From NCBI GenBank assembly GCA_013122435.1, contig WYDT01000016.1, positions 93,177 to 157,176 on the forward strand: DNA of 64,000 nucleotides. Direction: 5' to 3'. Shown here piece by piece: positions 42,055 to 50,454 of the stretch (position 1 is its first letter; the number at the start of each line of letters is the position of its first letter). The translations under genes and the position numbers were made by a program. The DNA is from Chloroflexi bacterium AL-N1 (GTDB taxonomy: Bacteria > Chloroflexota > Chloroflexia > Chloroflexales > Roseiflexaceae). Below the pieces are notes generated by a model, which searched no databases, was not told the DNA's origin, and was given only the letters and a program-made list of their open reading frames with translations.

Positions 42055-42960
42055 GTATACCTCCCACCTATGTATTGCTCAAGTAAACTTTCGTATTACT
42101 TATGCACAATTGATGCCAGATGCTCCAATCGACTGCAGCCAGGTTCTCAATCTTAGAAATCGTTTCAATTGACAACAAATATTTTTTAACCATTTGCAAA
42201 TCATGAGCAGTCACAACATTCCTCTTTTTAGAGTATATGAGATTACACGGATAAGGAGAACCGTATGGCTCCTCTCGCCTTCTACTTACTGGTTATTACT
42301 ACTAAGGATTTAGACCCAGCTCTTTCTCTTTAGGATTTTCCCCATATTGGTTTGGGCCAGGCTCACTATCGGATACTGCGGAAAACCAGCAGTATTAGAA
42401 AACCAATAATGGGAATGAACACGATCAGGAACCATCAACCACTCCGACCAATATCGTGAAGCCGTCGTACAGAAACTGCAATACTTGGAAGAAACAGAGC
42501 TAAGTTGTAAATAGTAACAAGTATGCCTTGATCGATTCCTCGTGGGCCCTGCGTTGACATTCCGGGGTCATTTCAATGAGAGACAGTACAAGAACAATGA
42601 TTACGTTGACCAGCGTAAACATCCAATACTCTGTTCTGCGTGCACGTCCATCAAATACGGCATACTTCTTCAATACTTCAAGGTACCAGTATATCTTCTC
42701 GTTCTTTCTGTTGTGCTGCTAAACTGTTATACAATATTTACGCAACCGTGTCTGATAAGTTACAGCGGGTAGTAGATGTGAACCAAAAATTGATGAGCTG
42801 GACGGTATTGATGTCTTAAGAGTTGGCTGAATAATTGATGACGATAAGTTCGAAGCGTGTCTTACGTGAAGTTTGACATATAACACTAGTGTGCGTTGTC
42901 TTTGAGATTGTACCGTTCAGCTTTGTAGAAAACAAACTCGACAAGTGTGTCAAACTTTTC
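42055..42960. other. Region with no intact gene
   Basis: About 900 bases. Contains the DUF805 pseudogene (42302-42695). In 42055-42301 and 42696-42960 no coding frame with a ribosome site is seen; the base composition is AT-rich. Confidence 0.6.
42302..42695 (-). pseudogene. DUF805 membrane protein, decayed
   Basis: Minus-strand frames contain consecutive DUF805 blocks: WYLEVLKKYAVFDGRARRTE and EYWMFTLVNVIIVLVL, then in another frame NLALFLPSIAVSVRRLHDIG, then RSG*WFLIVFIPIIGFLILL with TGA in place of a Trp codon, then in another frame SDSEPGPNQYGENPKEKE to the stop at 42302-42304. The expected ATG reads ATA at 42693-42695. At least four lesions (start, two frameshifts, nonsense) make this a true pseudogene of a two-to-four-helix membrane protein. 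Confidence 0.85.
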
Positions 42961-43431
42961 TCAGTTCACGTGTGCTGTTTTGTAATGCGTGAAACCACAC
43001 TTCTCCAAGACGCGCTGTGAGCCAACGTTTGATGCCATCGTATCCGCAAGAAAGAGCGTTACTGCTGGTACATTTGTAAGGCACCATTGCAGCATTGCCT
43101 GTATAGCTTCTGTAGTGTAGCCAAGACCATAATGCAGATGGCTGATGTCATAGTGAACTGTGACTGAGTTTGGGGTATCACGAGTCATTTGTACGGTGCC
43201 AATAACGTTGGGCTGATTACGTGTGCAGCCAGCCCATGAAAGTTGGTCTGGGTCTTCAGAGAGTAGCACATGCTCCCGGAATGCTTGTGCCTCTGCAAGT
43301 AATTGTGGCGACGTGTATTCAACATACTGTGAAAACTCAGGAGCCGATGCATATGCAAAGAGGTCTGAAGTGTCGTCTATACGAAAGGGGTGCAGGAGGA
43401 GGCGTTCAGTTGTTATGTGTGGTATATGCAT
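42961..43431 (-). CDS. GNAT-family N-acetyltransferase
   Basis: 156 aa. Typical RimJ/RimL-type opening (TTERLLLHPFRIDDTSDLFA), acetyl-CoA-binding loop in VTVHYDISHLHYGLGYTTEA and LADTMASNVGSQRVLEKCGF at the end. AGGAGTACTACCT before the ATG. Substrate unknown; could be a peptide N-terminus or an antibiotic. Confidence 0.88.
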   Translation of the reverse strand: MHIPHITTERLLLHPFRIDDTSDLFAYASAPEFSQYVEYTSPQLLAEAQAFREHVLLSEDPDQLSWAGCTRNQPNVIGTVQMTRDTPNSVTVHYDISHLHYGLGYTTEAIQAMLQWCLTNVPAVTLFLADTMASNVGSQRVLEKCGFTHYKTAHVN

Positions 43432-43572
43432 AGGTAGTACTCCTATGTTCCATCGTATTGTTCATCGATACGTCAAAACTGTGGTACTCTATCATTTCAG
43501 AAGCGTACCCCTTTCAGAATTGTAATCAAACAAATAGCTTACCTTAGCTCCATCAGTGGTATGGTCAATTGT

Positions 43573-44157
43573 TCATTCTTCGTACCTCACTGGTGGCGCA
43601 AATGGCCCCTCAATCTCCCGTAGTTGCTGTATCGACACTGGTGGAAAGTCCGTCCATGTCGCTGGTGGCCACCGATCCGCGTGAAGATAGCGATCCAAAA
43701 ACTGTTGCCAGCGCCGCAGTCCGTCGACAGCTTCTGGTAGCGCAAGCGCCCCACTGGTGATTGCATCGGCGAACTCATCGAGATCGAGTTGTCGATAGTG
43801 TTGTCCATCCGTAGGAACGAAGGTATCGATATACAAGTCAAAAAAGGTGTAGCACTGATTGTTTTGTTTCACTGCAATAAGATCGATATACCACGTGTCA
43901 GCTTCGATGCTGGTGAACCAGAAGGGATTGGCAAAACTCACACCAACATCCAGCAAAACGAATGTCCGCTCAACACGTGTTCGACCAGGGGTAGGCACAA
44001 ATCGCTCCGATAGTTCAAACTCGTAGGCCACAACGCCCCCGATCTGCAAGCCCGGCAGTGGCCCAAATAGGTTGTCAGGGTCACTATGGCTGCCGCGCCA
44101 CACCTCCACTGGTTGTGCTGTGAGGATGTTGTTAGCACCTGTGTTCATCTCATCCAT
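43573..44157 (-). CDS. DUF402 domain-containing protein
   Basis: 194 aa. Matches the DUF402 (FomD-like) layout: beta-rich N-terminal half with WYIDLIAVKQNNQCYTFFDL and IDTFVPTDGQHYRQLDLDEF, followed by a helical tail. Some relatives are nucleoside diphosphatases that use Mn. AAAGGGG before the ATG. Product of a solitary gene; substrate unknown. Confidence 0.75.
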   Translation of the reverse strand: MDEMNTGANNILTAQPVEVWRGSHSDPDNLFGPLPGLQIGGVVAYEFELSERFVPTPGRTRVERTFVLLDVGVSFANPFWFTSIEADTWYIDLIAVKQNNQCYTFFDLYIDTFVPTDGQHYRQLDLDEFADAITSGALALPEAVDGLRRWQQFLDRYLHADRWPPATWTDFPPVSIQQLREIEGPFAPPVRYEE

Positions 44158-44175
44158 GCATCTGGCCCCTTTCTG

Positions 44176-44352
44176 TTAAGTATCACCATGTTCTTTTTCT
44201 TTATACAAACAACTTTGGAAGCAAGGTTTTGCTCTGTTTGCGAACTCTACCGGGTCCGCTAATTCAGGAAAGTGGCCATAGTGCTCGAATTCAATAAGTT
44301 GGCCCTGTGGTACATGTTTGAGCGTTGATGCTCTTGTGATAAGCACAAGGGT
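44176..44352 (-). pseudogene. Alpha/beta hydrolase C-terminal remnant
   Basis: About 58 codons open to a stop at 44176-44178, with no start. The peptide reads TLVLITRASTLKHVPQGQLI, EFEHYGHFPELADPVEFANR, which is the typical end of an alpha/beta hydrolase with the catalytic His (GHFPELADP). The upstream part of the gene is absent, replaced by the GNAT gene end. No other part of it was found in the window. Remnant by deletion. Confidence 0.6.
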
Positions 44353-44865
44353 TTAGTTCTGTTGCAACAGGTAGTGATGTTCTCGTGCAGGGTCACCTTT
44401 CAAGGTGCAGTCCACTGTTTTAGTAAGACTGAAGCCGAGTTTTTCTGCTAGTTTAATTGAAGCTATATTATGTACATCTACCAATATGCCTATCTCTACA
44501 GTGCCAATTTCTTTGAATAGATATTCACAAAGTCTCACCGTCGCTTCTGTGGCATAACCTTTACCCCAAAATTCTGGCGCAAACATGTATGCAATCTCTG
44601 CACGTCTGGTGGCGTAAACGGTGGCTTGCAGTGTGCCTATGTATTGCTCTTGCAATTTGAGTTTTACGGCCCAGTTCAACCACATCTCGTTGCTCTCTTT
44701 GGGAGCACCTTTTGCAAGAGATTTGTAGCGTTGGGTCAGTTGTGTTTCGCTAGATATCGCTTCTTCATCAACGTAGTCATAGATTCGGTCGTCTGACATT
44801 ATGGGAAATAAATGATGTGCATGTTTTTCTGTTAACGGTTCTATTCGTAAGCGTTCTGTTTCCAA
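44353..44865 (-). CDS. GNAT-family N-acetyltransferase
   Basis: 170 aa, RimJ/RimL-type. Opening METERLRIEPLTEKHAHHLF from a TTG at 44865, acetyl-CoA region FAPEFWGKGYATEATVRLCE, and DVHNIASIKLAEKLGFSLTK. Substrate unknown. It is the second GNAT gene in this small area; the two are related in layout but not near-identical. Confidence 0.87.
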   Translation of the reverse strand: METERLRIEPLTEKHAHHLFPIMSDDRIYDYVDEEAISSETQLTQRYKSLAKGAPKESNEMWLNWAVKLKLQEQYIGTLQATVYATRRAEIAYMFAPEFWGKGYATEATVRLCEYLFKEIGTVEIGILVDVHNIASIKLAEKLGFSLTKTVDCTLKGDPAREHHYLLQQN

Positions 44866-44946
44866 ATTTTTTCTCTCTTGTGCGATATAATGGTATGCTT
44901 TAGCCTTTCATCGGTTGCCTGCATGTACGTTTCCTCTATGATTTGT

Positions 44947-45339
44947 TTACAACAAGCCTTTCGCATTCGGAATTGGTGGTGCTTCATCCCACACAGGGCG
45001 TTGGTACTGGAAGATGGTACGTAGTCTCGCGACATCGATCTGCGGGACATGGTACTCAATCAGATCGTAGGTTTCATCGACCAATGTGCTTAGTTCTTGT
45101 GCACCTGTGGCCGGATCACCCTGAAACACCTGGGCAAACCGTTGTGTGAGATTATCGGGTTTATATTGCAATCGTTCGGCAACCACATCAAGCCACTTAA
45201 ACCCAAAGTAGTACACTCGATTCAGCCCCAGCAGTACACGCAGAAGCTGTTGTTGCACCTGCGGATTCGCAGTGTAGACAGGCGCGATGTGTTGGGCAAA
45301 TTCATAATACCACTGACTGGCTTGGTTTATAAGAGATGC
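44947..45339 (-). pseudogene. 5'-truncated DUF4037-like protein
   Basis: Open frame of 131 codons to the stop at 44947, closed upstream by TGA at 45340-45342 and without a good start. The peptide NQASQWYYEFAQHIAPVYTA, VLLGLNRVYYFGFKWLDVVA and QVFQGDPATGAQELSTLVDE resembles the helical C-terminal half of DUF4037 nucleotidyltransferase-like proteins. A GTG at 45258 would give only 103 aa with no ribosome site. Probable remnant after deletion of the N-terminal half. Confidence 0.6.
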
Positions 45340-45408
45340 TCATATTAGATTCAAGACATGGTTGGTACTAGAGGTGTCAATTGTATAATACCTCGGATTG
45401 TTGCTCAG

Positions 45409-45924
45409 TCAAGTGCCACCTATGCTTTGTTGTTCGAGCCATGGCTCAATTAAACTAACCTTATCACTGCGTCCAAGTTTCTGATACGACTGATGTAAAA
45501 AAGCCAGCGACAACACCGGAACTGAGAGTGTATCGAGCACGACCCAGCGCGTATCCGCACATATATCGCTTACAGCATCCCAGTTATCACCATCCAATCG
45601 ATGTTGTGGGTCTCCGACTATCTCAATCGTGACGCCACACAGGGTGAATGTACCTAAGTAAGCATGCATCTGTTGTAGAGTGGTGAGGGTAACAGGATGA
45701 AGTTGTTCGGTCAGCCAGAGCTGTTCAATGGCATAGGCACCTGCTTTTGTCGTGCGGATATCCAGATCATTGACGACCACGGACACGCCTTGGAGCGCTA
45801 AACTGCAACTGCCTGTGACAGCCCAGAGAATGGCTGTCTTCTGGAGTTGGTGCACAAGTGTGCGAAGGGCATTGTAATGTCCTCTGGGCAGCAAACCCGC
45901 AGTGTCAGTACAAGTCAGAGGCAT
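45409..45924 (-). CDS. Nucleotidyltransferase-fold protein
   Basis: 171 aa. Nucleotidyltransferase-like core WAVTGSCSLALQGVSVVVND (GS motif) with the following LDIRTTKAG, then ITIEIVGDPQHR-like VTIEIVGDPQHRLDG. It looks like the domain that assigns a metal-nucleotide site in MNT/AbiEii-type proteins. The start at 45924 is supported by AAGGAACACCCA; a longer frame lacks this. No partner kinase-like or toxin gene is adjacent. Confidence 0.7.
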   Translation of the reverse strand: MPLTCTDTAGLLPRGHYNALRTLVHQLQKTAILWAVTGSCSLALQGVSVVVNDLDIRTTKAGAYAIEQLWLTEQLHPVTLTTLQQMHAYLGTFTLCGVTIEIVGDPQHRLDGDNWDAVSDICADTRWVVLDTLSVPVLSLAFLHQSYQKLGRSDKVSLIEPWLEQQSIGGT

Positions 45925-46087
45925 TGGGTGTTCCTTCAATCTGTCAGGATGTTCAGAAAGGTACATAATATCACTAACAGAAGTAATCGTTCTTTTCCCG
46001 CTATCTTGTTGTCGCATGTTTACGAAGTGGCTATACGTCACATTATACACGTGTCACACAATGCAATTCGCCGTCGTTATTGCTTCA

Positions 46088-46438
46088 CTAAGCAGCAGGT
46101 GTCTGGGGTGATGTGGGCGCAGGGTCGTAGAGCGCACTCCATCCAGCGAAACCAACAAAGCCAAATAATGGTGAGATCGAAAGCAGCCATGGAGAAAGGA
46201 TGGCTACCAAAATCGCTAACAGCAAGAATGGCGCAGACTGTGCTGTTGGACCATAGTCTGAATCGCCAAATCGACGTAAGAACCGAAAGAAAGCTAGGTA
46301 GCTAAGGAAACTGAGGGTGCTGAAGGAGTACAACTCTGGGTTAAAGCTTCCTACAAGACCAATGAGACCAAAGAATCCTAGCAAACTGGCAAATCGGGGA
46401 ATGCGATCAAGAAGCCATAGAACCTTTGTATGTGACAC
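46088..46438 (-). CDS. Small membrane protein, hypothetical
   Basis: 116 aa from a GTG with GGAGG six bases upstream. Four hydrophobic segments: FASLLGFFGLIGLVGSF, FSTLSFLSYLAFFRFL, FLLLAILVAILSPWLL and LFGFVGFAGWSALY, then a Pro-rich tail. Similar to DUF3796-like small membrane proteins, but not firmly assigned. Confidence 0.7.
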   Translation of the reverse strand: MSHTKVLWLLDRIPRFASLLGFFGLIGLVGSFNPELYSFSTLSFLSYLAFFRFLRRFGDSDYGPTAQSAPFLLLAILVAILSPWLLSISPLFGFVGFAGWSALYDPAPTSPQTPAA

Positions 46439-46645
46439 GAGAAACCTCCTGAACGGCTACTTAACAGCTTGGCGCTGAGTTATGCCGCTCCGATGGACTA
46501 CGTCTTTTTATTCCAGTATATCCTTGCTGGGAGGGATCGACAGCTCCGAATCCACAACGCCGGGTGACGCTGTATTCACCTGTGTTTGCCATAGGTCGCT
46601 CTCATCTGTATTTAGTTGCTATTAGCGGGTGTTGTGAAGAACCAA

Positions 46646-47465
46646 TCACCCCACCGTATCTTGTGTGAGCTGGATGGCGCTTTGTGCAATGTGTTCGACG
46701 GTGAGATAGGTTTCCTCTGCCATAAAAGCTGCTGCGAAGAATGCAGTATCCGGTGTGTTGGGTGTATCAAAGGCTCTTTGCAGGCGCTCACGAAACTGGC
46801 GACTTGACTCGACATAACGCTCAATAGGGTCTTTTGGAAGTACTAGCCCTACCCATATCACATAAAATCCCTCCCCTGTTGCCAGATGATGAAGCATCGT
46901 TCGCAGGCTCCACCTACCGTCGGGTGGCAGCCAATCCAACTGCTCAGTAGGGAGCTGTGCGGCTCGCTCTGCAACAAGGTTGATAGTCAGATCGATACGC
47001 CACAGCCACGCCTGGAGATCGGCCTTGGTTAGTGGCAACGTGTCTTCGTGAAGTGTGGTTGCCGAACCGTCCCAGCCATCTGTTGGTGTCGGTATGCTGT
47101 CGTGTTACTGCCATGCCAGCCATTGATCGATCTGTCCCAAGTGGTCGAGCGCATGATCAAGCACGCGTCGTTGCACCTTCCGTGGAGTATAGCCATACCC
47201 CCGTGTTCCCTGCAGCGACGGTGATGGTTGGGTCGCGATCACAGAGTTGCTCAAGATAGGGACGGACTTGTGTATGAGCCGCTGTCACATGCGCTATGGG
47301 GTCAATTGGCATAGGCTCCAGTACAAACGCCAGATAGGCTTTGGTATTGGCAATCTTGTGCAGGCGTTCCAGATCGAGGTTTCCTTCACTGACCTGAGTG
47401 AGTAACTGTGCATCTAATTGGTCTAAACGAGCCAGACAGTTTTGTTGCGCTAGCGAAGCAGTCAT
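46646..47465 (-). pseudogene. DinB-like two-part protein, one frameshift and one nonsense codon
   Basis: The gene reads MTASLAQQNCLARLDQLDAQ from 47465. At the five-C run 47198-47202 (five G on the coding strand) one base must be dropped to continue GNTGYGYTPRKVQRRVLDHA to LGQIDQWLAWQ. TAA follows at 47105-47107, then, in the same frame, HDSIPTPTDGWDGSATTLHE, DTLPLTKADLQAWLWRIDLT and a DinB-like domain to 46646. With one base removed the total is 273 codons, and the TAA lies exactly in frame. A TTG at 47038 could start a 130 aa second half. Both lesions are plain; real decay or sequencing error is open. Confidence 0.8.
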
Positions 47466-47584
47466 ATGATTCCTCTCAGAGTAGTTGTTTGCATTTCTAC
47501 ATTAACACATCTTTTAAATGAGATATGTTGATGTAACATATATTATAATAAAGATACATGAAATGCAAGAAGGAATATTTCTCT

Positions 47585-48292
47585 ATGGATGTATCACAAA
47601 TCGCCCAACAGATCCACCTGCTCGCTGATGAAACCCGATTGCGAATCCTCCTTGTTCTGGTGGAAGGTGCTGCAACAGTAAGTGATCTGTCGACACAACT
47701 TGAGTTACCTCAGCCACGCGTTTCAACCCACCTCGCGTTGTTGCGCGATGCCGGGTTGGTTGGTGTCGAAACCGCCGGGCGTCAGCGCACCTACCATGTT
47801 GATGCTGTACGTATCAAATCGCTGCTAGATGCGCTACAAACCTTTACACCAGCACAGGAGCAACGTCCCGAGATTAGCGCTCAGGCAGCACGCCAGGTCC
47901 GCCATAATACACCATTGCGGCAGTCGCGCACTTGCTACGATCACCTGGCAGGTAGTGCTGGGGTGCAATTACTCGATGCCCTATTAGAACGTGAATGGCT
48001 GTTGGTCGAGGATGCCAATCGCCCCACCTACCGTCTCACTGAGGCCGGAACCCAGGCATTAAAGGAGCGTGGTGTCGATGTTGAACAGGCAAAAAGCGCC
48101 CGCCGTCAGTTTGCCTTTGGCTGTCTCGATTGGACCGAGCGTCGTACTCATCTGGGTGGCTCCCTTGGTGCCGCCGTGTTTGAAGCACTGCGGGTGGCAG
48201 GTGTGGTGCAGCAGGTAGCAGAAGATCGCCACGTCATCCTCGTCAAACCATTGGATGAGTGGCTGGGAAGCGATGGCGTGATGGGGTGTTGA
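47585..48292 (+). CDS. ArsR-family winged-helix regulator
   Basis: About 235 aa. N-terminal HTH with the ArsR pattern: ADETRLRILLVLVEGAATVS, LELPQPRVSTHLALLRDAGL. The C-terminal half (YDHLAGSAGVQLLDALLERE, CLDWTERRTHLGGSLGAAVF) forms a second winged domain seen in a subset of this family. Metal- or ligand-sensing residues are not obvious; one Cys in the CLDW segment might be one. The ATG at 47585 is preferred, with AAGGA upstream; 47558 is an alternative. Divergent from the DinB-like gene. Confidence 0.88.
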   Translation: MDVSQIAQQIHLLADETRLRILLVLVEGAATVSDLSTQLELPQPRVSTHLALLRDAGLVGVETAGRQRTYHVDAVRIKSLLDALQTFTPAQEQRPEISAQAARQVRHNTPLRQSRTCYDHLAGSAGVQLLDALLEREWLLVEDANRPTYRLTEAGTQALKERGVDVEQAKSARRQFAFGCLDWTERRTHLGGSLGAAVFEALRVAGVVQQVAEDRHVILVKPLDEWLGSDGVMGC

Positions 48293-48316
48293 AGCACTGG
48301 AGCGGTTGGATCATAT

Positions 48317-49174
48317 CTACACGGGGAATGTTTCCAATTTGGCCAGGGCAACACTCAGATTCCATAATTTGAGCCCTAACGCGTCATCCCTTGCAATTTC
48401 ATTCACCTCGGTCGCCGTTTGTAGATCAAAATAGTGACCATTCATCCCCTCAACTTCGGGCGAAGTAGCCAGCCATACCGGAGCCTGTGCTCCTGCTTCC
48501 GGTGTCCCCCAAAATCGTTTCACCACACCTAGGATCATGCCTCCTATCCCAGCAGTATCTCCCAAATGTGTACGAATGACTCCAGGGTGCACCGCATTCA
48601 CTGTCACGCCGCTATCCTTAATGCGTTTGGCTAGCTCCCTGGTAAAAAGCAGATTGCACAGTTTCGTGTTGGCGTATGTTCCCATGCGACTGAAATCCTC
48701 ACCATAGGGGGTTTTATCCAGATCTAACTTTCCTCTTACATACAATCCGGCATTGACGTTAACGATTCGTCCCGGTGTATTGGCTGTTAGACATGGCAAG
48801 AGTCGTGTGCTCAAGATGAATGGCGCCAGATGATTAACCATAAAAGACTGCTCTATATTATCTTCATTGGTTTCTCGTTTTGTCATCCATATGCCTGCAT
48901 TATTGATCAAAACACTCATATGCGGATAGCTTTCCAGAAGTGTGGTTGCTAACTGATGGGTGCTTGCGACGGTACCTAAATCACCGACCACTACATCGAC
49001 TGCTTCATGGCGAGTTGCCTGTTGGATCTCCGTTACGGTGGATTGGCCTTTCTGCGGATTACGACTGACGAGGACGACATGTACTCGTTTCTGAGCAAGT
49101 GCCATAGCAATGGCTTTACCGATACCGGTATTGCCACCTGTAACAACATACGTTTTGTGATTCATAAGCTGCAT
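48317..49174 (-). CDS. Short-chain dehydrogenase/reductase
   Basis: 285 aa classical SDR. NADP-binding TGGNTGIGKAIAMALAQ, the NNAGIW site, catalytic Ser region and Tyr/Lys in GTYANTKLCNLLFTRELAK. It resembles retinol dehydrogenase- and protochlorophyllide-reductase-like members, reducing carbonyls with NADPH. It converges with the ArsR regulator gene, 24 bases apart, so the regulator is not likely to use a shared promoter. Confidence 0.9.
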   Translation of the reverse strand: MQLMNHKTYVVTGGNTGIGKAIAMALAQKRVHVVLVSRNPQKGQSTVTEIQQATRHEAVDVVVGDLGTVASTHQLATTLLESYPHMSVLINNAGIWMTKRETNEDNIEQSFMVNHLAPFILSTRLLPCLTANTPGRIVNVNAGLYVRGKLDLDKTPYGEDFSRMGTYANTKLCNLLFTRELAKRIKDSGVTVNAVHPGVIRTHLGDTAGIGGMILGVVKRFWGTPEAGAQAPVWLATSPEVEGMNGHYFDLQTATEVNEIARDDALGLKLWNLSVALAKLETFPV

Positions 49175-49428
49175 TGCCTCTACTACCCCACTACTAAGCT
49201 GCCATCCATCCTGATCCTATACAGATGAATATTGGTTTATGTGTTGGACTTGGGAAATAATCCTCCCAATTATACATAACACATCAGTGATTAGTAAAGA
49301 GCACAAAGGAACCGCAGAGCGATGGAGCGGTTGCTGCGTGCATAACCCTTCTCTCTCCTGGTCTCTAGCCTCTAATCTCTCAAACTCTACCCCTTGACTC
49401 TACCCTCGGGGCATGCTATGCTAAAAAA

Positions 49429-49448
49429 TAAACCGACCAGTCAGTTTA
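49429..49448. promoter_or_regulatory. TetR-type operator-like palindrome
   Basis: TAAACCGAC and GTCAGTTTA around CA, one mismatch. It lies 15 bases before the membrane-protein ATG. The ACCGACNNGTC pattern resembles common TetR/AcrR operators; no TetR gene is next to it. Confidence 0.5.
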
Positions 49449-49462
49449 TAAAAGGATGAGTT

Positions 49463-50119
49463 ATGACAAACATATCTTCGATACCATCTCACATGGCTGC
49501 TACACCTTCAATCGATAGCCAGACTACAGCCGAGGCACGCTGGTCTTTCCCTGTGCCTCGCACAGGATTCGTCGGTCAGTGGGATCGCTTCATTGGCCCT
49601 GGTGCCACGCGTGCCGAGATATGGCTGATTCTCGGTGCGTCCGTGTTTGGTGGCGTTTTGCCGCTGTTCTATGCACTCTCGTATGCTCCTGGTTGGAGTA
49701 TTATTCAGCTTATTGTTGCGGTATGCATTGGCTTGGACCTTTGGGGAGGCGTTGTTGCCAATGCGACATCAACGACCAAGCGCTGGTATCATCGTGCTGG
49801 GCAGGGCTTTGTACAGCACTTGCTGTTTGTGTGTGCACACATCTTGCATATCGCACTTCTCGTGTGGTTGTTTCGTTCCTTGGATTGGTACTTCGCTGGT
49901 GTTATTGGGGGCTATCTGCTGATTACAACGTTGCTTATCTTAAAGGCACCTCTGTATCTACGGCGTCCGCTTGCGCTGTTGGTTTCCTGTGGTGCGCTCA
50001 TACTCAATAGCGATGTGGTTTCTCCCACATCAGGTTTGGAGTGGTTTGTTCCGGTGTTGTTTTTGAAACTCATCATTGGTCATATCGTACCGGAAGAACC
50101 CTATCTTTCGACGGAATAG
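49463..50119 (+). CDS. Polytopic membrane protein, hypothetical
   Basis: 218 aa with about five to six helices: EIWLILGASVFGGVLPLFYA, WSIIQLIVAVCIGLDLWGGV, FVQHLLFVCAHILHIALLVW, FAGVIGGYLLITTLLILKAP, LALLVSCGALILN and FVPVLFLKLIIGHIV. The N-terminal 45 residues are polar. AAAAGGATGAGTT precedes the ATG. No family recognised. The nearby palindrome suggests TetR-type control. Confidence 0.7.
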   Translation: MTNISSIPSHMAATPSIDSQTTAEARWSFPVPRTGFVGQWDRFIGPGATRAEIWLILGASVFGGVLPLFYALSYAPGWSIIQLIVAVCIGLDLWGGVVANATSTTKRWYHRAGQGFVQHLLFVCAHILHIALLVWLFRSLDWYFAGVIGGYLLITTLLILKAPLYLRRPLALLVSCGALILNSDVVSPTSGLEWFVPVLFLKLIIGHIVPEEPYLSTE

Positions 50120-50454
50120 CGCTCGTCTTGATGATATCCTGACCGCTTCTTCGTCCAGTCTTTGTAGCTGATATACCCTTGGTGCATTAGATGTATCAAC
50201 GCTCATTGAGGTTTTTTAACCAGCAAAGCCTAGATATGCGTATGGTGTTTGTCGCTGTCGATGAATTGATCTGTCAGAGTCAGGGTGGATAAGTTACAGA
50301 TAGATCAATTTTTCCAAACATTGTGCAAGTTGTGGTTTGTGATTAATGGTGACAGTAATAGCAGTGAATTGGTGTTTGATACGTCTTATCAGGTAGCTAC
50401 AACTGGCCCTTCCCGCTTCATTGGGGGAGAGGGCTTCGCTATGGAAATAGTGCG
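50120..50454. other. Intergenic region, no feature seen
   Basis: About 335 bases after the membrane-protein gene and before the end of the convergent PARG-like gene. One 66-codon frame begins with GTG at 50285 but lacks a ribosome site and overlaps the next gene. No clear hairpin or repeat. Confidence 0.45.
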
